Both the position numbers and the translations under genes were made by a program. A DNA stretch of 39,874 nucleotides, from positions 1-39,874 of the forward strand of contig WGEY01000109.1 in NCBI GenBank assembly GCA_015492495.1. The letters run 5' to 3'. The notes below the pieces were generated by a model. That model worked only from the letters and a program-made list of their open reading frames with translations, made no database searches and was not told the DNA's origin. This stretch comes from Deltaproteobacteria bacterium (GTDB lineage Bacteria > Desulfobacterota > GWC2-55-46 > DRQE01). Of the stretch, positions 9,026 through 15,972 are shown one piece after another (positions within the stretch are counted from its first letter, which is position 1; the number at the start of each line of letters is the position of its first letter).

Positions 9026-9041
9026 TGCAACAAATGTGCCA
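9026..9041 (-). promoter_or_regulatory. Sigma-54 promoter for flgF-G-A-H-I-J
   Basis: On the minus strand this reads TGGCACATTTGTTGCA, matching the -24/-12 consensus TGGCAC-N5-TTGCA at every specified base. Predicted initiation is near 9015, 25 bases before the flgF ATG. It sits directly upstream of the operon and nowhere inside a gene. Confidence 0.92.
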
Positions 9042-9471
9042 AACCGCAACCACGAAAATATCCATAAAAATCAGGCCGGTCGTGTCAGGAAGGGCACTTA
9101 TTTTCCGGACCGCGAGGCATAATTTTCCGCACGAAGCATAATTTTCCCTGTCGAAACGATGACAGGCAGAGAGACGGATTCAGCCGATGCGGATCATACT
9201 GCGAAAAAGGCCAAAAACGACTATGGGTGGAAAGATGAAGATACTCGGTGGTCGATGGATGGATGTGTGCAGTAGGTTGTCTGCACGGAGACCGCGACTT
9301 CGGCGGCAAGCCGCGGGAGAGACTTAAATATGGGAAAGGCGTCTTTTGTATTCGCTACGCATTTTCATTGTGTGTGAGAGATAAGGGCGTGATCTCTAAG
9401 TGCAAAATCGGCGTACAAGCCCCAGCCGTACCGCGTCGAGAGTAATGAAACTTATGCGGAAAGGATGCGGT
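9042..9471. other. 430-base intergenic region upstream of the flgF promoter
   Basis: No convincing gene on either strand; a 65-codon plus-strand frame at 9248-9445 has no recognisable features. The part nearest the promoter holds repeated TTTTCC words and is a candidate activator-binding region (see the separate repeat entry). I see no intrinsic terminator for the gene ending at 9472. Confidence 0.5.
9101..9147. repeat. Three phased TTTTCC words, two within GCATAATTTTCC copies
   Basis: GCATAATTTTCC occurs exactly twice, at 9117-9128 and 9136-9147. A third TTTTCC lies at 9101-9106. The TTTTCC cores begin at 9101, 9123 and 9142, spaced 22 and 19 bases, close to two helical turns. They lie about 85-135 bases upstream of the predicted sigma-54 start, where enhancer-binding activators usually bind. 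Function is inference. Confidence 0.5.
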
Positions 9472-9933
9472 TCAATCAGATGCCAGTCGCTCAAGCGACG
9501 AAAGAAGCTCCACTTCACCCTTGTACAACTTGAGCTTCTCCGACACCTTCTCCAACGGCTCTCCTGTCCTTAATAGCTCCTTTGCCCTGGCTATCTCCTC
9601 TTCCCTGTTCTTTAAGGGATCGGGGCTGGAGAGTGCTTCAAGGACCTCATCAACCTTGGCTATAACATCTGAAAGGCGTTGCTGTTTACGCTCAAGCTCG
9701 GCGTTGTAGGTTTCCATCTCAGCACGTCTTTTTTCAAGGTCTTCGACGATGCATCTCATCTTGTGGAGTTCGGCCTCTAGTTCTACGTGTACGGCATCGT
9801 CCCTGGAACGGGAGGCGGATTGCCGGGCCTGTGGAGTATCTCCGTAGGTGTTCTTTAGCCTTAACAGGAGGTACAGCACCGCTCCCATAAGGATGAGATC
9901 CGAACCCAGCAATATGATATTCCAGGTTTCCAT
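9472..9933 (-). CDS. DUF2802/DUF6115-like membrane-anchored coiled-coil protein
   Basis: A 153-residue protein with one N-terminal membrane segment (IILLGSDLILMGAVLYLLLR, residues 6-25), a charged coiled coil at about 50-100, and a compact C-terminus, ARAKELLRTGEPLEKVSEKL then YKGEVELLSSL. That C-terminal pattern resembles the DUF2802/DUF6115 families, small proteins often found beside flagellar and chemotaxis genes, with no defined function that I know. It is predicted to sit in the inner membrane with the coiled coil in the cytoplasm. It lies 39 bases after a small gene and precedes the flgF region. The family call is moderate; the topology is read from the sequence. Confidence 0.7.
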   Translation of the reverse strand: METWNIILLGSDLILMGAVLYLLLRLKNTYGDTPQARQSASRSRDDAVHVELEAELHKMRCIVEDLEKRRAEMETYNAELERKQQRLSDVIAKVDEVLEALSSPDPLKNREEEIARAKELLRTGEPLEKVSEKLKLYKGEVELLSSLERLASD

Positions 9934-9972
9934 ACAGGCTCACCAACTACCGCCCGAAGTAAAAGATGATCA

Positions 9973-10182
9973 TCACGCCAGGATATCTATCTTACCCTTC
10001 TTTTCTTCCGGTTTCTGTGCGATGTCCTCTTCGTGGGGTGTTTCAGACTTTACACGCCTCCTTTGCCTGCGTTCGGACGTAGCCCCCTCTTTATCCTCCT
10101 TCTTGCGTACCGCTCTGACACCATGAAGAGGATAAATCGTGTCTACGGATGAGCCCGATATGCCTGCAGGTTTATCGACCAT
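9973..10182 (-). CDS. Small basic hypothetical protein
   Basis: A 69-residue protein starting at ATG 10182 (MVDKPAGISG). A TTG six codons upstream would also be in frame. The middle is extremely charged, with ERRQRRRVKSE near residues 37-47, and the end is KKGKIDILA. There is no signal peptide or membrane segment. The order suggests it is co-transcribed with the DUF2802-like gene 39 bases downstream. I do not recognise the family. The basic centre could bind nucleic acid or an acidic partner, but nothing shows which. The ATG has no visible Shine-Dalgarno sequence and lies very near a TATAAT box, so translation may be leaderless. Confidence 0.6.
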   Translation of the reverse strand: MVDKPAGISGSSVDTIYPLHGVRAVRKKEDKEGATSERRQRRRVKSETPHEEDIAQKPEEKKGKIDILA

Positions 10183-10188
10183 AATCGT

Positions 10189-10217
10189 ATTATAAGACAA
10201 TCGTACGTAAAAATAAA
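10189..10217 (-). promoter_or_regulatory. Possible sigma-70-type promoter at the small basic gene
   Basis: On the minus strand, TTTATT is followed by 17 bases and TATAAT, with the TATAAT ending six bases before ATG 10182. The -10 box is perfect and the -35 box is weak. If used, the RNA would begin at or next to the start codon. This would make the two small genes housekeeping-transcribed, unlike all other units in the window. Confidence 0.4.
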
Positions 10218-10298
10218 CACCTTTGAAGATCCCTGCAGCAGACCCGGTGAACCTTCTCTGTCAAGGATTGTCAGATTATGTTTTCTTGTTGTGCATGT

Positions 10299-11141
10299 TC
10301 AGGCGACACCGGACTTCACATTGTCAACGAGACCGGTAACCTCTTCCGCATCCATGTCGAGCAGTTCCCTGAGCTCGTCATCATCCATTACACCTTCGAC
10401 CTGGCATCTCCATCCGATGCCGAGCTTCTGGCATATCCTGTCAGACGTCACCACGGACTTGGCGATGCTGTAAAGGTATTCGTCGGTGGAGAGGCTCTCT
10501 ATGTTGTCGAAGTACTTTATCAGCATCTCCATGGATTCGGGAAAGCTCCACTTCCTTACCACAAGGGCCCCTACCTGCATGTGGTTGAAGCCGAATATCT
10601 CGTCCTCCACCTCCCTGAAGGAACACCCTTCGTTATAAACCCTCTCCATGACCACGTGGAAGGAATCGGGATCTTCGTTGTTGAGGACGACCTTTCCGAC
10701 ATCATGAAGCAGTCCGCCTATGAAGGCGTCCTCGGCATAGGCCGGACTTGAACGTCTCGCGATGATATGCGATATTACGGCTGCTCCTATGGACTGTTCC
10801 CACAGAAGCTTTTCCGTAAGGCCGAACCTCTTGTACACCCCCTTCATCGAGGCGGCCATGACTATGTTCTCAACCGCCCTGAAGCCGAGTCGCATGATAG
10901 CCTGAGAAAGGTTCTGTATGCTTCTGTGTCCGCCGTAGAAGGCGGAGTTCGCTATCTTCAGTATCTTGGCGGTAATACCAGGATCGGCCATGATGACGTC
11001 CTTTAGGCCCTCGACGCTGATATCGGGGTCGGACATCATGGCAAGCAGCTTCTGGGCCGTTGCCGGCAGGACAGGAAGGTCGCATGTCCTGAGTATAAGA
11101 TCATCCAAGTCGGTGTTGCCGCGCCTCTGTTCTTTCTGCAT
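10299..11141 (-). CDS. HDOD-domain signalling protein
   Basis: A 280-residue protein made almost entirely of an HDOD domain (HD-related output domain). It begins after about 12 residues with DLILRTCDLPVLPATAQKLL. Diagnostic stretches are KILKIANSAFYGGHRSIQNL, the HD-like FIGGLLHDVGKVVLN, and IFGFNHMQVGALVVRKWSFP. HDOD proteins are non-catalytic or of unknown catalysis and act as partners in signalling, often next to chemotaxis genes. There is no receiver or GGDEF domain attached. The ATG at 11141 has an in-frame stop just upstream and no strong Shine-Dalgarno sequence. A FliA promoter 136 bases upstream places it in the flagellar regulon. Confidence 0.92.
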   Translation of the reverse strand: MQKEQRRGNTDLDDLILRTCDLPVLPATAQKLLAMMSDPDISVEGLKDVIMADPGITAKILKIANSAFYGGHRSIQNLSQAIMRLGFRAVENIVMAASMKGVYKRFGLTEKLLWEQSIGAAVISHIIARRSSPAYAEDAFIGGLLHDVGKVVLNNEDPDSFHVVMERVYNEGCSFREVEDEIFGFNHMQVGALVVRKWSFPESMEMLIKYFDNIESLSTDEYLYSIAKSVVTSDRICQKLGIGWRCQVEGVMDDDELRELLDMDAEEVTGLVDNVKSGVA

Positions 11142-11145
11142 AGGG

Positions 11146-11253
11146 CTATGCTACCTTGGAAGAAGAGATTTCATTCCCAGACCTTCGATGACCACCTTCG
11201 GCCGGCTCCGGGTCGCCTGGGTCGAGGCTTCCGATGTTGAAGGTTTCCGGCAT
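11146..11253 (-). CDS. Candidate 35-residue leader ORF before the HDOD gene
   Basis: Within the leader between the predicted FliA start (about 11277) and the HDOD gene there is an open frame starting ATG CCG at 11253, with a GGGG run about ten bases upstream. It ends TAG at 11146, four bases before the HDOD ATG. The peptide begins MPETFNIGSLDPGD and is acidic then basic. It is not recognised. A second, overlapping frame of the same length starts at 11258, so chance is a serious alternative. If translated, it could couple translation into the HDOD gene, which lacks its own good ribosome-binding site. Confidence 0.25.
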   Translation of the reverse strand: MPETFNIGSLDPGDPEPAEGGHRRSGNEISSSKVA

Positions 11254-11283
11254 GGCATGAGTTCCCCGGCCCTTTACTATTTA

Positions 11284-11310
11284 TTATCGGTGAAGTTCGA
11301 GAACACTTGA
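11284..11310 (-). promoter_or_regulatory. Sigma-28 promoter for the HDOD gene
   Basis: On the minus strand this reads TCAA, 15 bases, then ACCGATAA. Against the FliA consensus (TAAA-N15-GCCGATAA) there is one mismatch in each box. Predicted start is near 11277. It lies in the cheW-HDOD intergenic gap. Confidence 0.72.
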
Positions 11311-11378
11311 GCCCGCCGGCCTATAGCTCCCGAGGGGCAACATACGCCCCGCGGATCTTGAGAAGGGTGGCCTTATCG

Positions 11379-11408
11379 AAAACTGGCATGCTGCCGGCTA
11401 CTATGCCA
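11379..11408 (-). terminator. Possible terminator at the end of cheW
   Basis: On the minus strand a TGGCAT/ATGCCA stem with a 13-base loop (11384-11408) is followed by GTTTT. The stem overlaps the cheW stop codon. The loop is large and the U-run short, so this is a weak candidate. Confidence 0.35.
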
Positions 11409-11895
11409 TGGATGATCCAGCAACTGACCCCACGGCCTCCTTTTCGCCGTCGGTCAAAAGCTTTTCCACGTCCAGAAGCATTATCAATCTGTCGTCCAGC
11501 TTGCCGACCCCCCGTATGTAATCGATCTCCGCCCCGCTCACTATCGACGGCGGCGGTTCGACCATATCCACAGGAAGCCTCAGCACCTCGGAGACTGCGT
11601 CCACCTTGAAGCCAACGGTCCTGCCACCAAGCTCCACCACGATTATCCTTGCCTCAGAGGTATCCTCGGTCGGCTCCATGGAGAACCGCCTTCTCAGGTC
11701 CATCACCGGAATGACTCTGCCCCTCAAGTTTATGACCCCGTCCACAAAGGCAGGGGCCCTTGGTACGCGCGTAAGCTCCATGGGCCTTATGATCTCCTGG
11801 ACCTTCAGTATATCCATTGAGAACTCTTCACTGCCGAGCCTGAATGTGACAAGCTGCAATACCTCTACGGCATCCTGACCCTTCTTGTCGTCCAT
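11401..11895 (-). CDS. cheW: CheW, chemotaxis coupling protein
   Basis: A 164-residue CheW. Core motifs are LVTFRLGSEEFSMDILKVQE near residues 16-35, RAPAFVDGVINLRGRVIPVM near 46-65, and VDAVSEVLRLPVDMVEPPP near 99-117. CheW bridges receptor tips to CheA in the chemosensory array. The start is ATG at 11895 behind AGGAGAT. It follows the receptor gene by 53 bases and is probably co-transcribed with it, separate from the main che operon. A short acidic N-terminus and a small C-terminal extension are unremarkable. Confidence 0.96.
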   Translation of the reverse strand: MDDKKGQDAVEVLQLVTFRLGSEEFSMDILKVQEIIRPMELTRVPRAPAFVDGVINLRGRVIPVMDLRRRFSMEPTEDTSEARIIVVELGGRTVGFKVDAVSEVLRLPVDMVEPPPSIVSGAEIDYIRGVGKLDDRLIMLLDVEKLLTDGEKEAVGSVAGSSMA

Positions 11896-11920
11896 AGAAC
11901 ATCTCCTCTTTGCGATACGC

Positions 11921-11941
11921 GGCCGTTGTCATATAACGGCC
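11921..11941 (-). other. Intercistronic hairpin between mcp and cheW
   Basis: A perfect 7-base-pair stem, GGCCGTT/AACGGCC, with a 7-base loop starts eight bases after the mcp stop codon. It has no U-run, so it is not a standard terminator. It could stabilise or partly attenuate the message and adjust receptor-to-CheW ratio. Confidence 0.5.
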
Positions 11942-11948
11942 TTCATGC

Positions 11949-13985
11949 TCAGGCGACCTTTGAAGAATCCGTATCGGTCGCTCCATCGGGCGCATCATTA
12001 CCAGTATCCCGTTGGGCGTCGTCCTTGTCGCCGACCGTCACGTAACCATCGTCGAGAACAAAGGTTCCGACGATGGCCCTGAGCTCCTCGGCCACCCTCG
12101 AGAGGTCCTCCGTTGCCACGGACATCTGCCTTATACCCTCGGCGTTCTCCTCGGCCGCGGCTGAGATCTCACTCACATTCGATGTTATCTCCTCGGACGT
12201 GGCGCTCTGTTCTTCCGCGGCGGTTGCTATCTGCCTTACCATGTCGGTCACCCTCTCGACACTGCTCACTATCTGCTGGAGCGCCTCACCGGCCTCGCCT
12301 GCAAGCTGCACCCCCTCTTCCACCTGCTTGGTGCCTTCGTGCATCGATGATATGGCTCCACGCGTCTCTGTTTGTATGGTCTTTATCATGTCGGCTATTT
12401 CCTTGGTGGCCTTGGTTGTCTTCTCGGCGAGCTTTCTCACCTCGTCGGCCACCACTGCAAACCCCCTGCCCTGCTCACCGGCCCGTGCGGCCTCTATCGC
12501 GGCGTTAAGGGCGAGGAGGTTGGTCTGGTCCGCTATGTCGTTTATTACGGCAACGATGGCCCCAATCTCATCCGAACTCTTGCCGAGCGCTTCTACCGTG
12601 GATGCGCTAGTCCTAACGGTCTCTGCAACACTCATCATCCCCTCGGCCGCCTTGCGCACGACCTCACCGCCCTGAACGGCTATCTCCTGCGTTTCAGCGG
12701 CGGACTCAGCGGCGTTCTGCGAGTTTCTGGACACCTCTATGACTGTGGCGCTCATCTCCTCCATGGCCGTGGCAACCTGATTGGTCTGGAACGACTGCCT
12801 GTCGCTGCTCTGGACTATCTGCGACGACGTTGCGGACAGCTCCGTGGCCGCGGACGCCACATGGTCTGACGAGCTCCTTATCCTGCCGAGGATCTCGTTG
12901 AACCGTGCCTTCATACTGTTCAGCGCCTGGCCGAGCTTGCCGACCTCGTCGCGGCTCCTGATGTTCATGTCAGGTACGCCGAGGTTGCCGTCGGCCATGC
13001 TCTCGGCCATTTCCACGACCTTATCAACCGGTCTTACGATGAAGTGGATGACCACGAACCACCCGGCTACGGCCACACACAGAGTAAGTACAAGCAGCAC
13101 TATCTGGGTCGTCTTCAAAGCCCGTACCTTGTCTAGCGACGCCCTCTCATAGAGGCCCACGGCAGCATTCATCGCCTTGAGAAGCGGTACGTTCGTAGCC
13201 AGCATGTATTCCATGTGCTTGTGTTTTCGGTTCTCCCTGAGAAGCTCGATGAGCTCATCCATGTTCGCCTTGAATGGCCTCCACCTGTCCGCAACACTCT
13301 GAAGCTGCCCCCTTACGAGGGGATCGGTGGAAGGTTTAAGTCCAAGCGACTGATCCCCTCTAATTAGACCGGTTAGCGTCCTGTCGAAGAGGGCCACCGT
13401 CGAGGCTACCTCCTCGGCATCCACCGATCCGATCTCGACCGCTAACGCCTCCTTGGTCATCTTCTGGGTGAGCATCCTCTGGCGGCCGGCCAGGTTTATG
13501 ATACGCGAATCGACCCCGGCCTTTTCCATCATCGCCACGGCCTTGCTCATCTCCCTGAGAAGAGGTATGTTGTTCTCAATAATGTAGTCGTAGATCTTTT
13601 GCCTTGTCTTGGAGTGTTCCGCTATCTCCTCGAGGTTGGACTTGAACCCGTTCCACATGTTGCTGACCTTCTTCAGTTGCGCCAGAGTTTCCGGATCATC
13701 GGTGGGTGGTATGCCAAGCTCCGCATCACCAGAGACGAGGGCCTTGAGGCTTGTATCAAAGAGCTTCGCCGTGGCCATGACATCGTCCGCATCGGCCTTG
13801 CCAAGCCTTAGTGCGAGCGCCTCCTTGGTCATCTTCTGGGTGAGCATCCTCTGGCGGCCAGCCAGGTTTATTACCTTGCTGTCGCTCTGCTGAGAATCAA
13901 TGGTCCAGAACGTAACGGCTATGGTAGCGACAAAGAAGACGACGAGGCCGGCGATCACTGTGCCGAGTTTGTACTTTATACTCAT
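11949..13985 (-). CDS. Methyl-accepting chemotaxis protein with two PilJ-type sensor domains
   Basis: A 678-residue inner-membrane receptor. Membrane segment 1 is at about 7-28 ([20 protein letters not shown]) and segment 2 at about 287-310. The periplasmic part holds two PilJ N-terminal-type domains, each with the motif [19 protein letters not shown] (about residues 39-57 and 163-181). A HAMP domain follows ([20 protein letters not shown]), then a long signalling hairpin whose tip is [20 protein letters not shown] and [20 protein letters not shown]. No C-terminal NWETF-like tether is present; the end is acidic. PilJ domains have been linked to nitrate/nitrite or pilus-associated sensing in other proteins; the ligand here is unknown. 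ATG at 13985 has AGGAG upstream. Confidence 0.95.
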   Translation of the reverse strand: MSIKYKLGTVIAGLVVFFVATIAVTFWTIDSQQSDSKVINLAGRQRMLTQKMTKEALALRLGKADADDVMATAKLFDTSLKALVSGDAELGIPPTDDPETLAQLKKVSNMWNGFKSNLEEIAEHSKTRQKIYDYIIENNIPLLREMSKAVAMMEKAGVDSRIINLAGRQRMLTQKMTKEALAVEIGSVDAEEVASTVALFDRTLTGLIRGDQSLGLKPSTDPLVRGQLQSVADRWRPFKANMDELIELLRENRKHKHMEYMLATNVPLLKAMNAAVGLYERASLDKVRALKTTQIVLLVLTLCVAVAGWFVVIHFIVRPVDKVVEMAESMADGNLGVPDMNIRSRDEVGKLGQALNSMKARFNEILGRIRSSSDHVASAATELSATSSQIVQSSDRQSFQTNQVATAMEEMSATVIEVSRNSQNAAESAAETQEIAVQGGEVVRKAAEGMMSVAETVRTSASTVEALGKSSDEIGAIVAVINDIADQTNLLALNAAIEAARAGEQGRGFAVVADEVRKLAEKTTKATKEIADMIKTIQTETRGAISSMHEGTKQVEEGVQLAGEAGEALQQIVSSVERVTDMVRQIATAAEEQSATSEEITSNVSEISAAAEENAEGIRQMSVATEDLSRVAEELRAIVGTFVLDDGYVTVGDKDDAQRDTGNDAPDGATDTDSSKVA
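13446..13499 (-). repeat. 54-base near-identical repeat, sensor copy 2
   Basis: This segment matches 13818-13871 at 53 of 54 bases (the difference is at 13488 versus 13860). Both encode the conserved PilJ-type helix [15 protein letters not shown] in the two sensor domains of one receptor. The rest of the two domains is much more diverged, so the DNA identity is local. Confidence 0.9.
13818..13871 (-). repeat. 54-base near-identical repeat, sensor copy 1
   Basis: Partner of the repeat at 13446-13499, offset 372 bases in the same orientation and the same reading frame. See that entry. Confidence 0.9.
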
Positions 13986-14149
13986 ATCTCCGCTCCTTAT
14001 GTTGGAAGTTCATTGAAAAATGCATGGCATTTGACTACACTAAGTGCTTATTTCTGCAACGCCTCCACGCGAGAAGCCCCGCCCCATCCTAATCGCTTGC
14101 AAAGATACGAAGACACCAACAAACAAGATTATTCATGTCCTTATTATCC

Positions 14150-14177
14150 ATATCGGCGCCATGCCAACAAGACTTTA
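14150..14177 (-). promoter_or_regulatory. Sigma-28 promoter for mcp-cheW
   Basis: On the minus strand this reads TAAAGTCT, 12 bases, then GCCGATAT. It differs from the FliA consensus at one base in each box and uses the same 12-base spacer as the flgM promoter. Predicted start is near 14143, giving a leader of about 158 bases before the receptor ATG. Confidence 0.8.
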
Positions 14178-14908
14178 ACTTAAGAAGAAAAAACTTAGGT
14201 TTAAACATAGTTGTGGCATCTTCCAAAATGTATCAACGATAGAGCCATACAGGCCATGGGGAATCTAAATGCGGTGATCAGACCTCTAAGCAGGTCACCA
14301 TGTATCTCCTTTAGACCGTAATGGCCGTCCTGTGCAGCCGTGACGGATGTAGTTGGCAACGATTAAAAGAGACCTCCCGCCACGCAGGTATACGCAGTGG
14401 AGCAGAAAGATGATCCGGCGAAACCTCCTTGTTACAGTAACTCACTCCAAAATATTTGCAACAATCATGCCAGCATGAATCCTATTGATAGATAGAAAAA
14501 AGTCTGAAATATCACCTCATAATCATGAATGACCTTCCATCGTAAACCGAATCGCGTCAAGAACATGACATGGATATGGCAACAAATCTGACACGGATCA
14601 TCTGAAGCCGGCTCTGTACTTGGCAGGATGAAACGGTCACAAGATGGTCCTGTGACGATACTAATGAATGGTCTCGCGATCTATCCTACGATATCTGGAT
14701 GTGATGCTGTGGTAGGTTGGCTGGCTGCGGCCGCGGCGTTCTTAAAGGATGGACATTATTCCTTTTCCCGAGCCTGTGTATCTGTGAAGTCACGCTTCGG
14801 CTCAGGCAGAGCTCAAACGGCGGCAATAGATCTTACTGACGGTTGTGTACCTGTAACAACGGGACGGACACGCTGTGCAGGACCGGAGCTCAATACATGG
14901 ATCGTTCA
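14178..14908. other. 730-base gap between cheB and the mcp promoter
   Basis: I find no supported gene here. A plus-strand frame from 14628 continues antisense through cheB and is a shadow. The minus strand holds a sigma-54-like site at 14457-14472, a strong AAGGAGG at 14424-14430 with no start codon at the right distance, and AAAGGAGAT before a seven-codon frame (14278-14301). No terminator for the che operon is evident. The region could hold a small RNA or a decayed gene, but neither is shown. Confidence 0.4.
14457..14472 (-). promoter_or_regulatory. Sigma-54-like promoter in the cheB-mcp gap
   Basis: On the minus strand this reads TGGCATGATTGTTGCA, matching TGGCAC-N5-TTGCA except for T in place of the last C of the -24 box. 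The invariant GG and GC and their spacing are intact. Predicted start is near 14446, about 460 bases upstream of the receptor gene, so the product could be a long leader or a separate RNA. Confidence 0.6.
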
Positions 14909-15955
14909 TCAGCAGGCCACTTTCACGATCTCTTCGGCCATCTCATCGAGTGAGACCACCTTGTCGGCAAGGGCCGCATCGACCACGGCCTTCGGCATGC
15001 CGTATACAGTGCACGTGTCTTCACTCTGCGCGATGGTCGTCCCGCCTTTCTGCTTGATGACCCTCATACCGTTCATTCCGTCACGCCCCATCCCGGTGAG
15101 GATGACGCCGACTGTGCGCGAAAGGAACGCCTCGGCAGCGCTTGTCATGGTTATGTCTATGCAGGGCTTGTATAGGACATCCTTCGGTTCGTCGCTTATT
15201 TCAACACCAAAGACCCCGGCGGACCTTCTCCTGATCCTCGTCTGCATCCCGCCAGGTGTTATAAAGATATGGCCGCTTTTAAGCGCCTCTCCCCCCTCTG
15301 CCTCCTTGACCTTGAGGGCGCACAATGCATCCATCCTTTCTGCAAAGGCCTTTGTAAACGCCATCGGCATATGGACCGCGACGACGAAGGTGGTTGTCAT
15401 CCCCCCTGGTATCCGCGGCAGTATCTCCTGCAGGGCCTTGGGGCCGCCTGTGGAGGCCCCTATCACTACGATGTCGGCCTTGCGTGAGCCGGAGGTAGGA
15501 CGTGGAATATGCACGGGTGAATGTTTAACGATCCTCGGTCTGACCAGCATCCTTCCTCTTCTGGCCACGGCCTTGACCTTCTCCACCAGCTCGGTCTTGA
15601 CCTTTATTATATCGATTACCGAGCGGGATATGGTCTTTGTTACGTAATCCGCAGCCCCTTTGTCCAGCGCATCCAATGTAACCTTGGCGCCTTCTGTCGT
15701 TATGGAGCTCAAAACCAGGATCGGTCTGGGGGACCTCTCCATAATGACCTCTATCGCCTCGAGACCGTTCATCCTCGGCATCTCGATATCCATGGTGACG
15801 ACATCGGGGGAGTACTCCAAGACCATTTCGACCCCCTCGCGCCCGTCCTTTGCTGCCCCGATCACCTCTATCGCCGGATCTGATTCCAGCATCTCCCGCA
15901 CGACCCTTCTCATGAAGGCTGAATCATCTACTATAAGCACCCTTATCCGATTCAC
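14909..15955 (-). CDS. cheB: CheB, receptor methylesterase and glutamine deamidase
   Basis: A 348-residue response regulator with a catalytic domain. The receiver has acidic D10/D11 and phospho-acceptor D56 (DVVTMDIEMPRMNG). The methylesterase has the catalytic triad Ser168 (VIGASTGGPKAL), His195 (VAVHMPMAFT) and Asp292 (GMGRDGMNGM). It removes methyl groups from receptor glutamates, opposing CheR, and is activated by CheA phosphorylation. The start is GTG at 15955 with AAGGAG nine bases upstream. It is the last gene of the che operon, 17 bases after cheA. All key residues are intact. Confidence 0.98.
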   Translation of the reverse strand: MNRIRVLIVDDSAFMRRVVREMLESDPAIEVIGAAKDGREGVEMVLEYSPDVVTMDIEMPRMNGLEAIEVIMERSPRPILVLSSITTEGAKVTLDALDKGAADYVTKTISRSVIDIIKVKTELVEKVKAVARRGRMLVRPRIVKHSPVHIPRPTSGSRKADIVVIGASTGGPKALQEILPRIPGGMTTTFVVAVHMPMAFTKAFAERMDALCALKVKEAEGGEALKSGHIFITPGGMQTRIRRRSAGVFGVEISDEPKDVLYKPCIDITMTSAAEAFLSRTVGVILTGMGRDGMNGMRVIKQKGGTTIAQSEDTCTVYGMPKAVVDAALADKVVSLDEMAEEIVKVAC

Positions 15956-15972
15956 GGCATCTCGCTCCTTGC

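Noticed and set aside
9248-9445. 65-codon plus-strand frame in the flgF upstream gap
   Set aside because: No ribosome-binding site, no family resemblance and no promoter seen; it could be chance.
12073-12675. 200-codon plus-strand frame within the receptor gene
   Set aside because: Antisense to the conserved signalling hairpin of the receptor, where strong codon bias opens the opposite strand.
14628-15647. 339-codon plus-strand open frame starting in the cheB-mcp gap
   Set aside because: Two-thirds is antisense to cheB; the part outside cheB shows no recognisable domain. I treat it as a shadow extended by chance into the gap.
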